From Tetrahymena elliotti 4EA (lineage: Eukaryota; Ciliophora; Oligohymenophorea; Hymenostomatida; Tetrahymenidae), in assembly GCA_000231825.2 (NCBI GenBank), contig JH720335.1:472222-536221 (forward strand): a stretch of DNA of 64,000 nucleotides. Reading direction: 5' to 3'. Numbering within the stretch: the stretch's first letter is position 1; each line of letters opens with the position of its first letter. Both the position numbers and the translations under genes were made by a program. The notes beneath the pieces are model-generated. The model saw only the letters and a program-made list of their open reading frames with translations. It had not been told where the DNA came from and did no database searches. This document shows, one piece after another, positions 48,538-61,300 of this stretch.

Positions 48538-50714
48538 TCAAATTTCTTTGACTTCGTCTTAATCATTTTAAATTGCTTGTAATTAGATGAAAAATTGATT
48601 TTGAGTGTATGGTTAATAAATAATTTCATCATTTTATCCAAAAGCATACTTGCGTACATTCTTAGATCCTACAAAACTATCATATTCTGAGCCTCTAAAT
48701 GATTTTTAAAAGGAACCAGAATTTCTCTTTGTTCTATCTAAATCAACAATTCCATTTTTAATTTAATTAGTTAACCTAATCATAATAGTGTCAGATTCAT
48801 CAGATATTTATTTTATATTTTTAGTTACATCATCCATGAGTTATTTAATCTATTTTATTTTAAATAAGCAAGTCTATTCAAACTTAACAAAAAATTACTT
48901 TTAATTTTAGATTGTCTATGATCAATAAATCCGATTTGACTAATTCTTTATTAAAATAATCCATGCTTATCATATTTCTTTATTTTAAAAATACCAATTA
49001 AAAAACACAATTTCCATTATAAAAAAACAAAAATAAGTAAAAAAATAAAATTTTAATGTTTGAAATATAATTGAAAATATTTACTGTTTTGAAGATTCTA
49101 ATAATTGCTGCTTATCTTCAAGTTTTTTAAGGTCAAAAATCATCTTTTGTTTTGTTCCTTCAATTTAGAATTTAATATTAATAAACCTATCTTCAAGAGT
49201 TTCAATCTCTTGCTAATACATATCCATCTCTTTAAAGGTGAAATTATTATAATTTGATTAAAGCTGTCTATAAAGTTTATCTATTTATGAATTATAATCT
49301 TTGAGTTAATTCATCAGTCTTTGTTAGTTTAAATGATTAAACTTTTCAATTGAAGCTTTATCATAAATTATTTTCATTAAAAAATCTAAAAAATAAAATA
49401 ATTGTTACAAAGCAAATTAAAATATTCAATGATTTAAACTTTAAGTGATTTTTCAGGTGAAGAAAGAGTAGATGGTATTTCTAGCATCTAAGACTCTATC
49501 TTGGATTAAAAATCATTTAGATTTCTCATTTCTACTTCACAAAATAAATGACCTATATTCTAATAAAAATAATTAATTATTTAATTTATTATAAAATTAA
49601 TATGAAATGATTACTCTCCACAGACCATCCATTTCTTTCCAGCAGAACTGTTTGAATTCTTTAAATTCTGTAATTTAATCATTGATTGTATTTATTTAAT
49701 TATTAATTATAGAACAAGAATCAGATTCTCTTTAAAAGCTTATATTTGGAATTTTATTTGAGATGTTCACTATATTACTTTGTAATAATGAGTATTACTA
49801 TTCTTAAAGTATTTTCTACTTTTCTTGCTAAGTCTATATATCATTAATTTACTTCTACAATTAAGCTATCTATTATTCAACTTCATGTTAATTTATATTA
49901 TATTTTTATTTCAATTTCTACTATTCTAATTCTTTTGTCATCTGTATTTCTATTTATGAAAGTCTCTCTTCTAATTTCAATTGCTTTATTGCATTCTATA
50001 ATTCATTTTACATGTTCTCTTTTCCTCCTAGCTAAAAGCTTCTATTTGAAACTTAATTGAAAAAAGAATTTCCTTAGTCTTTTCTATCTATTTTCTCTTT
50101 TAAATTTTAAATTGCTCTATCCTATTACGAAATCCTAGTTTCTTAATCATTAATTTTTTTACATATTGTAAAAAATGATTCATTTTTATGAAATAAATTC
50201 CCAGTGGAAGAGCTTGCTGTTAAATTTTACTCTTAGATTGATCCATTTTTTTGCATCTAAGTGTCTAATAAATTTAATAACGGAAGAATTGAATCTAAGT
50301 TATAACAAACTCTATTCAAATTCTCTTCTAATTTATCCATTCGATCAACATAAGAAACTGATGTATTCAATCGAAGATTGCTTGCCTAATAAGTAAACCC
50401 TTTTGTTAACATAATCAATTTATTACATTATAAGAATTTAAATAAAAATCACTTTTAGCTTCTCTTGGACTAGACATTTAATCTCCAGATATTGTATGCA
50501 AATGATGAATTTTAGAATTTGGAGATTGGTTTGGCGTATGATCCCGTTTTGTATATTATGAAAAAATATTCTACTATTATTTGTTATATGGATGCAAAAC
50601 TAATCTATTATGAATGTTTTGTTGAATTAATTTCTTCCCAGAAGACACCCTTGGTGGTGACTTAATTTAATCCTTAGAGCAGCTTCTCTTATCCTTTGGT
50701 TTTGCAAAACTCAT
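48538..50714 (-). CDS. Coiled-coil protein, 600 residues
   Basis: Six exons: 50714-50453, 50399-49615, 49559-49440, 49341-49085, 48965-48899 and 48849-48538. Together they give 601 codons in consistent phase. The N-terminal 85 residues are basic and Ser/Pro-rich (MSFAKPKDKRSCSKDQIKS). Residues of about 100-480 are heptad-like and rich in Gln, Glu, Lys and Leu, for example YVDRMDKLEENLNRVCYNLD. The C-terminus is less regular. No named family is recognised. Candidate roles include cytoskeletal or basal-body scaffold. The third intron acceptor (before 49341) is a choice: the obvious TTTTTTAG acceptor breaks the frame, and a later AAAAG restores it. Confidence 0.65.
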
Positions 50715-52700
50715 AGTATTTCGTTACTTGCTTATTATTGACTGATTATTTATTTATTTATTTAAAAGTTTAATATCTTTGCAACAACTGATTCTATTAA
50801 ATTATATTTATTTGTTTATTTATGGTTCTTAAAATAATATGTAAAGTTAATCTATCAAATGCTTAAATAATTAAAATTATATGAAGAATAACAAAAATAA
50901 CTTTGTGCTTATTAATTAATCAATCTTATTCATCCTCTGAATTCTAAATTCTTTTATGTTTTTTACACTTTTTATTTTTAACGGAATAATAAGACATACT
51001 ATTATTAAAATTTTTAACATTTATCAAAATTTCAACATTTTTATAAAATTTTATTGAATAAATTAATTAAATTTCTTTCTACTTTTAAACTATATTTTAA
51101 TTCATCAATATTCTAAATATAAATATAGTTTAAAAAAACTTATTTTTAATTTTGAAAACGGAAAAAAAAATCTAACTCCATTTTAAATTTTTACAGAAAG
51201 TTGATTTTAGATCTTAATTATTATTTCAATTCAGTCAAAAAAAATTAATAAATTTCATCAAGAATGGCTAATATTTTAGATAAAGAATAAAGGAAATATG
51301 CTATTTGGTCAAACAAAGTCATGAGTTTAAAAGGTTTTTAAAAAAATAAACAGTAAAATTTCAGGAATTTTATAAATAAATAATTATTTTGAGAAAATTT
51401 TAAACTTTTCAAAATCAACAGTATGGAAATATTATTAAGATTATAGAAACAACATATTATAATATTAAGAAATGGAGTTTAATTGATTTTTATTTAGCCT
51501 CAATTCAATTCTTCTATCATCTTCATATTGATTTGTTAAACTATCAATTTTTAAGACTGCATTATACATTCATTATTTATAGAAGAATATCTTCCAAAGA
51601 AAGTGACAAAACTGTTAATAATTAATTAAAAATTCATTTTTCAAAAAAAAATAATTTTAACAAATTATAAAGTGTAACCATTCATTATCATTAAATTATT
51701 TTAAAGATAAACATATATTTTAATTTATTTATTTGTAAGTTAGTTATAATTATTTCACCTTAATGATAATTAGTATATTTGATTTTATTAGTTTTGATCT
51801 TAATCCTTACATATTCATTTCCATAATTATGAGAAAAATATAAAAACTTGAATTAAATCTGTAAGCAACAAGTAAAAATAAATCAATGTGTAAATGAATT
51901 GATAAATCCAAGTAGTCTGTCTCTAGCTTATAAATTTATATATTTATGTATTTGAGAATGCTTTACAAGAGACAAAAGTTTAAAATTATGAGATGAGAAT
52001 ATATGGCTCCTAATCCTTATATACCCATTTCACTCACCAACATTATTGTAACTTTTAAAAGAAAATAAAAACAATTAAATATTAAATAAAGAAATCTTGA
52101 AAAGAATGAACAAAATATAAAAATTTGGATTATATCTGAAAATAAATAAATATTAATGAGTCAAATAAATATTATCAAAACCAACTCCAATTAATCAGTC
52201 AGTATTAAAAGGTTTTGTAAAGCTCAGATTTAAGAAATTTTAAAATGAAAAATTGTTAAATTTTGAGAAAAAGATATACACTTCTATTGAATGAAAGTGT
52301 ATGTATCTTTGTCAATTTATACGAATGATATATCTTATTTCATCCTTGCTAACTAGATTATATGGAGTATTTTTTATTATTATTTCAAGTAATTAATTAA
52401 TAAATTTAGAGTTAAAACAATAAAAAATTAAATAAAAGTTTTTTAATCTCAATATTAAAATGCTTAGTCAGAATTTATTAACTATGCTATTTTCTTTATG
52501 AATATTTCTTATTATGTATCAGATAATTAATATATTTATCATTAAAAACTAGATAGATCTAATTTGAGAAAGTCAGATTTTATTTCATAATAAGTTTTTA
52601 TCTCAATATTTAAATGTTTAGTCAGTATTTATTAATTATGTATGCTATTTTCTATAATAGTATTTCCTATTCATCATTTATTTTTATAATTTTTTAAAAG
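50715..52700. other. Intergenic region upstream of LRR array 2, weak repeats and one candidate exon
   Basis: AT-rich. A short plus-strand frame opens at 51264 (MANILDKEQRKYAIWSNKVM) and reaches a phase-2 GTAAAATT donor near 51355. That is the phase required to join LRR exons, so it might be a distant first exon, but this is weak. Near 52440 and 52595 a roughly 70-bp segment (CTCAATATT..AAATG.TTAGTCAG) is repeated. Confidence 0.3.
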
Positions 52701-55700
52701 GAGCAATAATCTTGGCGAAACGGGTCCTTAAGAGTTAGTATCTGGGTTAGCAAAATGTCCTAAACTCTAAACTCTGTGTCTTAGTCTCTAGTAAAGATTG
52801 TGTTTAGATGTGCATTTTAAATAAATAGAAAAATATTGATAAGTGGCTAACTAATTTTGGTTGGTTTTCTTGATATTTTTTGTCTCATTCATTCATATTC
52901 ATTTCTTGTTTTTGCATTAAATTAAAGTTTATGAATATTTATGATTCTTTTAGGCATATATTTTGTTAATATTTATTTTGCAATTTCTTAAAAGAGAGAA
53001 TGAAATTGGTTCAAAGGGAGCATCAGGATTAGGATCTTCGTTAGCAAAATGCTCTAATCTCTAAAATTGGACTCTTAACCTTCAGTAAAAACAGTGTTTC
53101 AATATTAAATATACATTTTTTGAATAAATAAATTAAGACTCTAATTCATGAGCGGATGGCTAATTACGGCCTTTTATTTGAATCTTTGACCAATTCATTA
53201 ACATTTATTTGTTTGTTGCTTTCAAATTAATATTATATTCTTTTTTTACAATATTTCTATTTAAATATTTTTTTTATAGTAAGACTAAAATTGGTGCAAT
53301 AGGTTTAGAAGGATTAGGCCCTAAGCTATCAAAATGTTCTAAACTCTAAATGTTGAAACTTTACATTGAGTAAATTTAGTATTTTAATGTTTTAAATTAA
53401 GAGTGACTGACTAATTTTGGTTGGTTTATTGGGTATTTGTTAGGCTCATTAATTAATATTTATTCTTTGCTTTCATATTTAATTAACTTTTTCTGTTTTT
53501 CTGATTTTTTTTAAATGTTTCTTTATTCAATATTTTATTATTTTTTAAAGTAGTATAATATCCGTGAAAATGGAGCATAAACATTAGGATCTCATTTAGC
53601 AAAACTCTCTAATCTCTAAACTTTTTTGATTGAATTGGAGTAAAAATACTGTTTCAATATTAATAATACCATTTTGAAAAAATAAAATTAATCGTTGTTT
53701 TCCCAAAATATATTTTTACTTACTCTTTCTTTCAGATATTTCTTCATTCAATATTTATTTTTATTATTTTTTCAAAGTAACAAACAATAACATTAAGGAG
53801 CTGGGTACCTAATGATTAGGATCTCAGTTAGCAAAATTGCCTAATCTCTTAACTTTAGATCTTAGTATTGAGTAAAAATGGTGTTTCAATTTTAGTAGTT
53901 ATGCATTTTTGAATAAATAAATAAATTAATAAAGAAAGATGTTAATTTCTGCTGATTAATTTTGGTTAGTTAATTTATATTTTTTTTGCTCTTTCATCAA
54001 TATTAATTTTTTGCTTTCATTTTTAATGTTTTTCTGACTCTTTTAAATGTTTCTTTATTCAATATTTATCTTTATTATTTTTTAAAAGGCATTGAATATT
54101 GGTGAAATGGGAGCATAAGGATTAGTGAAAGAGTTTCCAAAATGTTTTAATCTCTAGACTTTGACTCTTCGCCTGAAGTAAAAATGGTGTTTCAATATTA
54201 ATTTTGCATTTTTGATAGAATAATGAATAATGACTCTAATTTATGAGTGAGTGGCTGATTAATTTTGGTTGATTTTCTAAATATTTTTTTTGCTTTCTCA
54301 TTCATCAATTCTTAACTCTTGTTTTCAGATTTAGTCTATTTTTTCTATGTTTTGATTTTAATTGATGTTTCTTAATTCAATATTTATTTTTATAATTTTT
54401 TAAAAGTGACAATAATATTGGTGAAAAGGGGGCATAAAAATTAGGATCTGAGTTAGCAAAATGCTCTAATCTCTAAACTTTCACTCTTAACCTTGAGTAA
54501 AAATAGTGATTCAATATAAATTATTATTTTGGAATGAATAAATAAAACTTTAATTTTATGGGCAAGTTGCTAACTAATTTTTGTAAATTAGTTTGGCTTT
54601 CTCATTCATTAATATTTATTTCTTACTTTCAATTTAATTAAAATTTTTATTTTTGTTTATTCACTTTAAATGTCTGTTTATTCGATATTTTATTTTATAA
54701 TTTAAAAGGCGCAATAATATCGGTGGAAAGGGGGCATAAAAATTAGGATCTGAGTTAGCAAAATGCTCTAATCTCTAAACTTTTAGTCTTAATCTCTTGT
54801 AAAAATGGTGTTTCAATCAATATTAATTAACCATAATTTTAAATAAATAGACTTTAATTTATGAGCAGCTTGCTGATTAGTTTTCTTGATATTTTTTTAG
54901 CTCATTCATTTCTATTTATTTGTTGTTTTAGCATTTAATTAAAATTTATATGTTTTTCTGTTTCTTTTCAGTGTTTCTTAAATATTTATTTTTATTATTT
55001 TTAAAAGTGAGAATAATATCGACGATGTGGGGGCACAAGCATTAGGCTCTCAGTTAGCAAAATTCTCTAAACTCTAAACTTTAACTCTTATCTTATAGTA
55101 AAATTGTGTTATTAATTACATTTTTGTGAATGAATAAATAAATCAAGACTCTAATTATATTAGTAGTAGACTAATTTGGGTCGGTTTACTTGATTTTTGT
55201 TAGGCTCTTTCATTAATGTTTATTTGATACATTTATATTTAATGAAAATTTTTATGCTTTTGTTGCTCTTTTAAATATTTCTTTATTTTATATTTATAAC
55301 TATAATTTTATTATAGGCAGAACAAAATTGGCAAAGCGGGTGCATAAGGATTACGATCTGAGTTAGCAAAAAGTTCTAAACTCAAAAAATTTACTCTTAA
55401 TCTCAAGTAAAAATGGTGTTATAAAATAAATTGTATTTTTTAACAAATAAATAAACAAAGACTTTCAATCAAGTTGCTGACTAATTTTGGTTGGTTTTAA
55501 TTGATATTTGTTTGCTCATTGATTAATTTTTATTTGTTTTTTTTAAGGTTTAATTCAAACTTTTATGTTTGCTCACTGACTCATTCTTTTAAAGGATTCT
55601 TTGTTTAATATTCATTTTTATAATTTTTAAAAGGTTGAATAATATTGGCGAAATGGGAGCATAAGAATTAGGAGCTCAGTTAGCAAATTGCTCTAATCTC

Positions 55701-56560
55701 TAAAATTTGGCTCTTTACCTCAAGTAAAAACAGTCTTTCAATATTAATTTGGCATTTTTCAAAAAAAATGATTTAATTTATGAGTGGGTGGCTCATTAAT
55801 TTTGTTGATTTTCTTGATATTTTTGTTTGGCTTACTCATTTTAATTGTTGTTATCAGATTTAGCTCAAACATTTATTTTACTAAACCACTCATTCCTTTA
55901 AATGTTTATTAATTAAATATTTATTTTTATAATTTTTAAAAAGGGGTAATAATATTGGCTAAAAGGGGGCCTAAGGATTAGGATCTCAGATAGCAAAGTG
56001 CTCTAATCTATAAACTTTGGGTCTTGACCTTGAGTAAAAATAGTTTTTCTAATGTAACTAATACATTTTGGAATAATAAATAAAAATTTTAATTTTATTA
56101 ATGATTGACTAATTTTAGTTGGTTTATTTGATATTTGTTTGGTTAGTTAATTGAAGTGTACTCTTTGCTTTCATATTTAATAAAAATTTTTATGTTTTTT
56201 AGATTCTTTGAAAGGTTTATTTATTCAATATTCATTTTTATTATTTTTTTTTTAGGGATAATAATGTTGGTGAAATTGGTACTATAGGGTTAGTATCTGA
56301 GTTAACAAAATTTCTAATCTCTAAACTTTGGTTCTTATTCTCATGTAAAAATGGCATTTCAATATAATGTTTTAATAAATGAATAATGAATAGAGACTCT
56401 AATTTATGAGTTACTGATAAATTTTTATTGGTTTCTAGATATTTATTTATCTCATTCATTAATTTTTAATTGCTGTTTTCAAATTAAACTAAAACCTTAA
56501 TTTTTACTAATTTACTCGTTTATTCTTATGAAAAATTTCTTTATTCAATATTTATTTTTA
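52690..56560 (+). repeat. Tandem array of about 300-bp LRR exon-plus-intron units (array 2)
   Basis: Exon starts are spaced 227-318 bp apart, mostly near 300. Introns are homologous to each other and to those of array 1, sharing the GTAAAAATGGTGTTTCAATA start and the poly-T/AAAAG end. Array 2 is on the same strand as array 1, about 49 kb away. Confidence 0.9.
52701..56344 (+). pseudogene. Second LRR exon-intron array, partly decayed
   Basis: Thirteen LRR exons homologous to those at 0.65-3.5 kb start at 52701, 52995, 53280, 53551, 53778, 54089, 54407, 54709, 55008, 55317, 55634, 55944 and 56256. Nine are intact 90-nt phase-2 exons, for example the one at 54709 with NNIGGKGAQKLGSELAKCSN. Four are damaged. 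The exons at 53551, 54089 and 56256 are 89 nt long. The one at 53778 is 94 nt and reads TGA where most units have GGA. No convincing first or last exon was found, and the array ends abruptly after 56344. Because flanking introns share phase, a transcript skipping the damaged exons would still be in frame. A reduced functional gene therefore cannot be excluded, but pseudogene or fragment is the simpler call. Confidence 0.6.
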
Positions 56561-58351
56561 TAAATTTTCAAATAAATTAATGAAATGAATATATATGAAT
56601 TAAGATTAAAACTAGGTAAACTGAAAAGACCTGTTATGGTAAAATTGCAAAGACGACACTTTGATTGAAATGACAGAGATTATTTTAAATGTTCTATTGC
56701 TATCATTTATAATAAATTAATAAAAATTCTTTTTTGAAAAATTGTAATTAATTCCAACTTAAAATAAATAAACAATATTGCCTAAATATTAATATAATTT
56801 GTCTGATTTCTTTTATCTATTTAATTAATTTTTTAATAATATTTATTTTATTTAAAATAACCAAATTTATTGTTTGTTGTTGAAAAAGTTTTTTAATTTT
56901 CAGAAATTTCAACAAACTTAGTTAAAACAAACTTTAAAATATACCTTATAATTCATTTTATTTTTTTAAAATATTTGCATTTCAGAATTAAAAAGAAATC
57001 TAATTTTTTTTTAGACCAGAAATATATGCCCAACATATCTGGTGCCCTACTGAATAGATTTACAGTATATGAATTAGCAATGAAAATAAATACTATCTGC
57101 TTAAATAATATTAATTTGTAAATTTTGAATAGATACTTGATAAATTAGTTAATAAATTTAGGAATCTAAAATCTTTGTTTTGCTAAAAACAAACTTGAAA
57201 ATATACCTTTTAATTCATTTTGTTTTTTTTAAAATCTTTGAATTGAAGGATTAAAAATAATTATATTAAAATAAAATTTTGAGAAATAAATGAATTAGAA
57301 GAAAAAATTTTATGCTTAAATAATATGAATTTGTTAATTTGGAATATATATGAGATAAATTAGTGAGTAAATTAAGTAATCTAAAATCTTTGTTTTGCTA
57401 ATAATAATTATTCTATATTAAGTAATATAAAAAAAGAAAAGGAATTAATTCAAGATTAATATTTCTTGATTGATGATGAAATAGACTGAAACTAAATTTT
57501 ATCTAAATTTATTTATCAAAGCCAAAAATAACTATGACTCTAACTAATTAGAGTAATGAACTAAAATACCCTAAAAAATATTTACTTTTTAAACATTAAT
57601 TTTTAAACTCGCTTATCAATAAGGAAAGACATATTTTTTGATTGTAGAATTTTATAATAATGAATCAATTTCTAATGAGAAATCGATATTTAATAATATC
57701 TAGATAATAAATCATAGTAGCAAATAGCAAAATATTTACAGATAAATAGAAAATTTTGGCTACTTTTTTTACTAATAAGTATAAGAAAAGTTAATATGAA
57801 TTAAGAATTAGAAGAATTAATTTAGATAATGCAAGTAATTAAATTATTATAAACAATGGATTAGGACAAGTGATAATAATAATAATATTTGTTACTTTTC
57901 TTTGACTGCTTTTTATTAAGATTTTTAAGAAAAAAAAAAAGATAATGACAACTCTTTGCAAGTCGACAGATAGAAAATTGTAATTAAAATCAATCATTCA
58001 TTTATAAATTAATTAAGTAAATTAGTTAATTATTGGTATTGTAAAGTTTATCTAAAAGTTGGAATATTAATTATTATCTGCGAAAGAAATTCCAAATAGT
58101 TTTTTTTGCAAATTTTTGTGATATTTAGAAGATACTGAAAATTAATTAGATTGATTGTTAATTAATTCATTCATTCACTCCTTGTCATTCAATAAAAAAA
58201 GAAAGCAAGCAAACAACAAGTTAAGGTTTAATAAAGCATAAATTGAACATTTTAGTATTAATCTAGACATATATCAAGCCAAGCAACTCAAGTTGAAAAT
58301 ATTTATTTACTCTAGAGGATTATATTTTTAATAAGTAACAGAGCAGTTTCT
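56345..58351. other. AT-rich spacer with a degenerate 240-bp direct repeat
   Basis: No gene recognised over 2 kb. A segment near 56925-57165 recurs near 57170-57410. Shared parts are AAAATATACCTT..AATTCATTTT and TCTAAAATCTTTGTTTTGCT. The right end is upstream of the second channel. Confidence 0.5.
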
Positions 58352-61300
58352 ATGATTAAGAGTGCTTCTCTAGGAGATGATAAAGATGAAATTTAGCGTT
58401 AAAATAGTTTGTCTTAAATACTTAATTAGCAAACAGTCTAAAACATTAACATGAATGGATCAAAAGCATCCAATAATCAAGCAAAATTATAAACTCATTC
58501 TAGAGTTGGATCCAGAAATTTATTATTAGATAATGATAGTTCCAAAGATACTCTTCATCTCTAACCTGTTTCTTTGATACCAACGGCTTCATAGTCATAA
58601 TATATATCCTCTAAGCATTTTGAAGGAGAGGAGATGTAACAGATTATCCAATAAAATAACATAGGTGCTAGAGAAGGAGCAGAAGTTAGGAGTAGACTCT
58701 TTTTAGAGAACAAAGATATATTTCTGCCAAAAAATGATTTCTCTTAAGACGATATTCCTGCTTTTAACGAAGTAAATTGAATGCATATTAATTATATTTG
58801 ACAATATCGAATTAAGCAATTTGGTTTTCTATATTTCCAATACTAACTTACTAAACAGTGAAGGGTTATGAAGTATTTAACTTATATTCTTAAAAAAAAT
58901 CCATAGAAAATGAAGTTGCTTAAATTAGAATAAAATCCATTAATAAATTTATTTTATATAAAGGGCGATAACTCTATAAGGCATAAATTAACACCTTAAA
59001 GAAATTCCCTTGTGGAAGGGAATTCTCCAATAAGACTGAATAACAATAACAACAACAATGCCAATACCAATAATAACAATAAGGAATTCTAAAATGAGGG
59101 TAAAACTAGGCAGCATCATATCAATTCATTGTCAGTTACTAAGCCAGGTTCAGCATTAGCTGCAAATTCAACTGTGACTAGACACTAGAAAGAATCAACA
59201 AATAATTTAGTTCCATCTATAAATCATATGAGCAATAATAACAATCTATTTTCAAATATTACCCACACAAGTAACTTACTTAACAATGTAACTAGCACAT
59301 TTGGGATGCCTCCTTCTTCAAAGAAAATTTAAAGTTAACTAGCATCAGCTCAAAAAATACCTGCTCCTTCATCAACATACCTTCCATTTACTGGAAATAT
59401 ATTAAAATCATTCATGTATATAAATCATTTCGGTTGGGCTATGAAAAAGACTCTTATATTTTTACGTCCTAAAACTTTAAATAAGCTTTAAATAGAATGC
59501 ATTAATGATAAGGGAGCTTGTGATTACAATGATTTCTATGAGAAAGATAATGTTAAATAAAGTAAAGAATTAAAGCATGCTACTCGTTTATGGATAACTA
59601 AAAGAACCATTTTTTATCATTTTGTTAGGGAATTTAAAAAAAAGCTGAAATGTATTTATATTGCATTTTACAAGATGGGTCTTTAGCTAGAAAAGTTTTA
59701 GAATACTATTGATAAAAAGCTCCCTTATTTTAATCCAATGAGCTTAATTTGGAGAGTTTGGGATTTTTTTATTTTGCTTATCACTTTGTTGAATTTTGTT
59801 TTTATTCCACTTGATTATAGTTTTGAAATTGGTTCTGATGTACCTATAAAACTGATAAGTGCGATTATTTTCTTTGTAGATATATTTAAGCTCTTTAATA
59901 CTGCATTTTTTGATAAAGGAAGTTTAATTACAAGCAAATAAGTTATAATTAAATAATACCTTAAAAGCTCTTTCATATTTGATTTAATAACCGCCCTCAG
60001 TTTAATAGTTGAGCCTTTTGATTATACTTCACTGATCTTTTTTTTGAGATATTTCTATATCAATTCTCTTTCAGAAAAGATTAGAGAAATCTTAACTAAT
60101 TATCAAAAATCTATTGGGTTATCTAATCTTATTATACTTTTCATGACAATAGTATATCATTGTCATCTGATAAGTTGCATATGGTTTCAAATAGGTAAAA
60201 TAAATATTTTTAAAGGCATATAAAGAAAAAGTGATAATATAAATAGGAAAGGATCAACAAACAAGTGGAGATTAAGGATGGCTCATAAGATATAACTTAA
60301 TAGGTCAACCAAAAGATGTTCAATATCTCAACTCTTATTATTTTTCAGTAATTACCCTGACAAATGCAAAAGGAGATATAGTCCCATCTACAAATAAAGA
60401 AAAGATATTCCTTGTGTTTTGTTCTTTGTATGCATGTGGCATGATAGCTTATATCATCAGCAATTCTATCAAAATTTTCGGTTAAATTAACAAGAAAAAA
60501 GCTAGATTACTTAGTCAACTTTCAAGTCTAAATCAGTAAATAAATTTAGAATTATATTAGAATACAAATTAAATTGTTAATTTAAAATAGATATCTTGAT
60601 CAGCATGATGTTTCACCTTCTTTAAGAATATAAGCATAAAAGTACATAGAATATGTTAATAATGAAGGAATGAAATAAAAACAAGATTCCATTTAAAGCT
60701 TAAACAACTTAAGTAAATATCTACAAGAAGAAATCGTCAAAGATGTTTTCATTAAGATGTTCAAAAAAATCCCTGTTCTCAAGTAAAAAAATTATTAATT
60801 TTTAAATCCCAAAAAATAAATGTTATCAATAATCCATTTCATAATCAAAATATTGGTAGAAAATACCAAGAAAATCAATATAATTTTCAGATTTTTTAAT
60901 ATAATTAATGACTCTTAATTGAAGATTTCCAAAAAACTAATTTCTTAAAAAAAATTCTACCCGAGTCCTTAATAAAAGCAAATTAGTGCTTAAAAGAAAG
61001 CTTAACATGATAACTATCAATATTTTAATTTCTTTTAAAAAATAAATGACTTCTTTCTGAATTATTTTTAATTTGTTTAGGTAACATTTTAGTAATACAA
61101 ACTTGCTTGAAAAGCTATCGACTAAGGTAAAAGAATAGGTTTTTGGGCCTGGGGAGCTGATTGTAAGATCAAATAGACCTATAATGCCTTGTCTTTATTT
61201 TATTGTTTCCGGAGAAGTTGAGGTTTGTGTTTAAATTGGATCTCAGCAAACAAATAAATCTCAAGTGAATGTTTTTAAAGTGTTAAAAGAAAATGATTAC

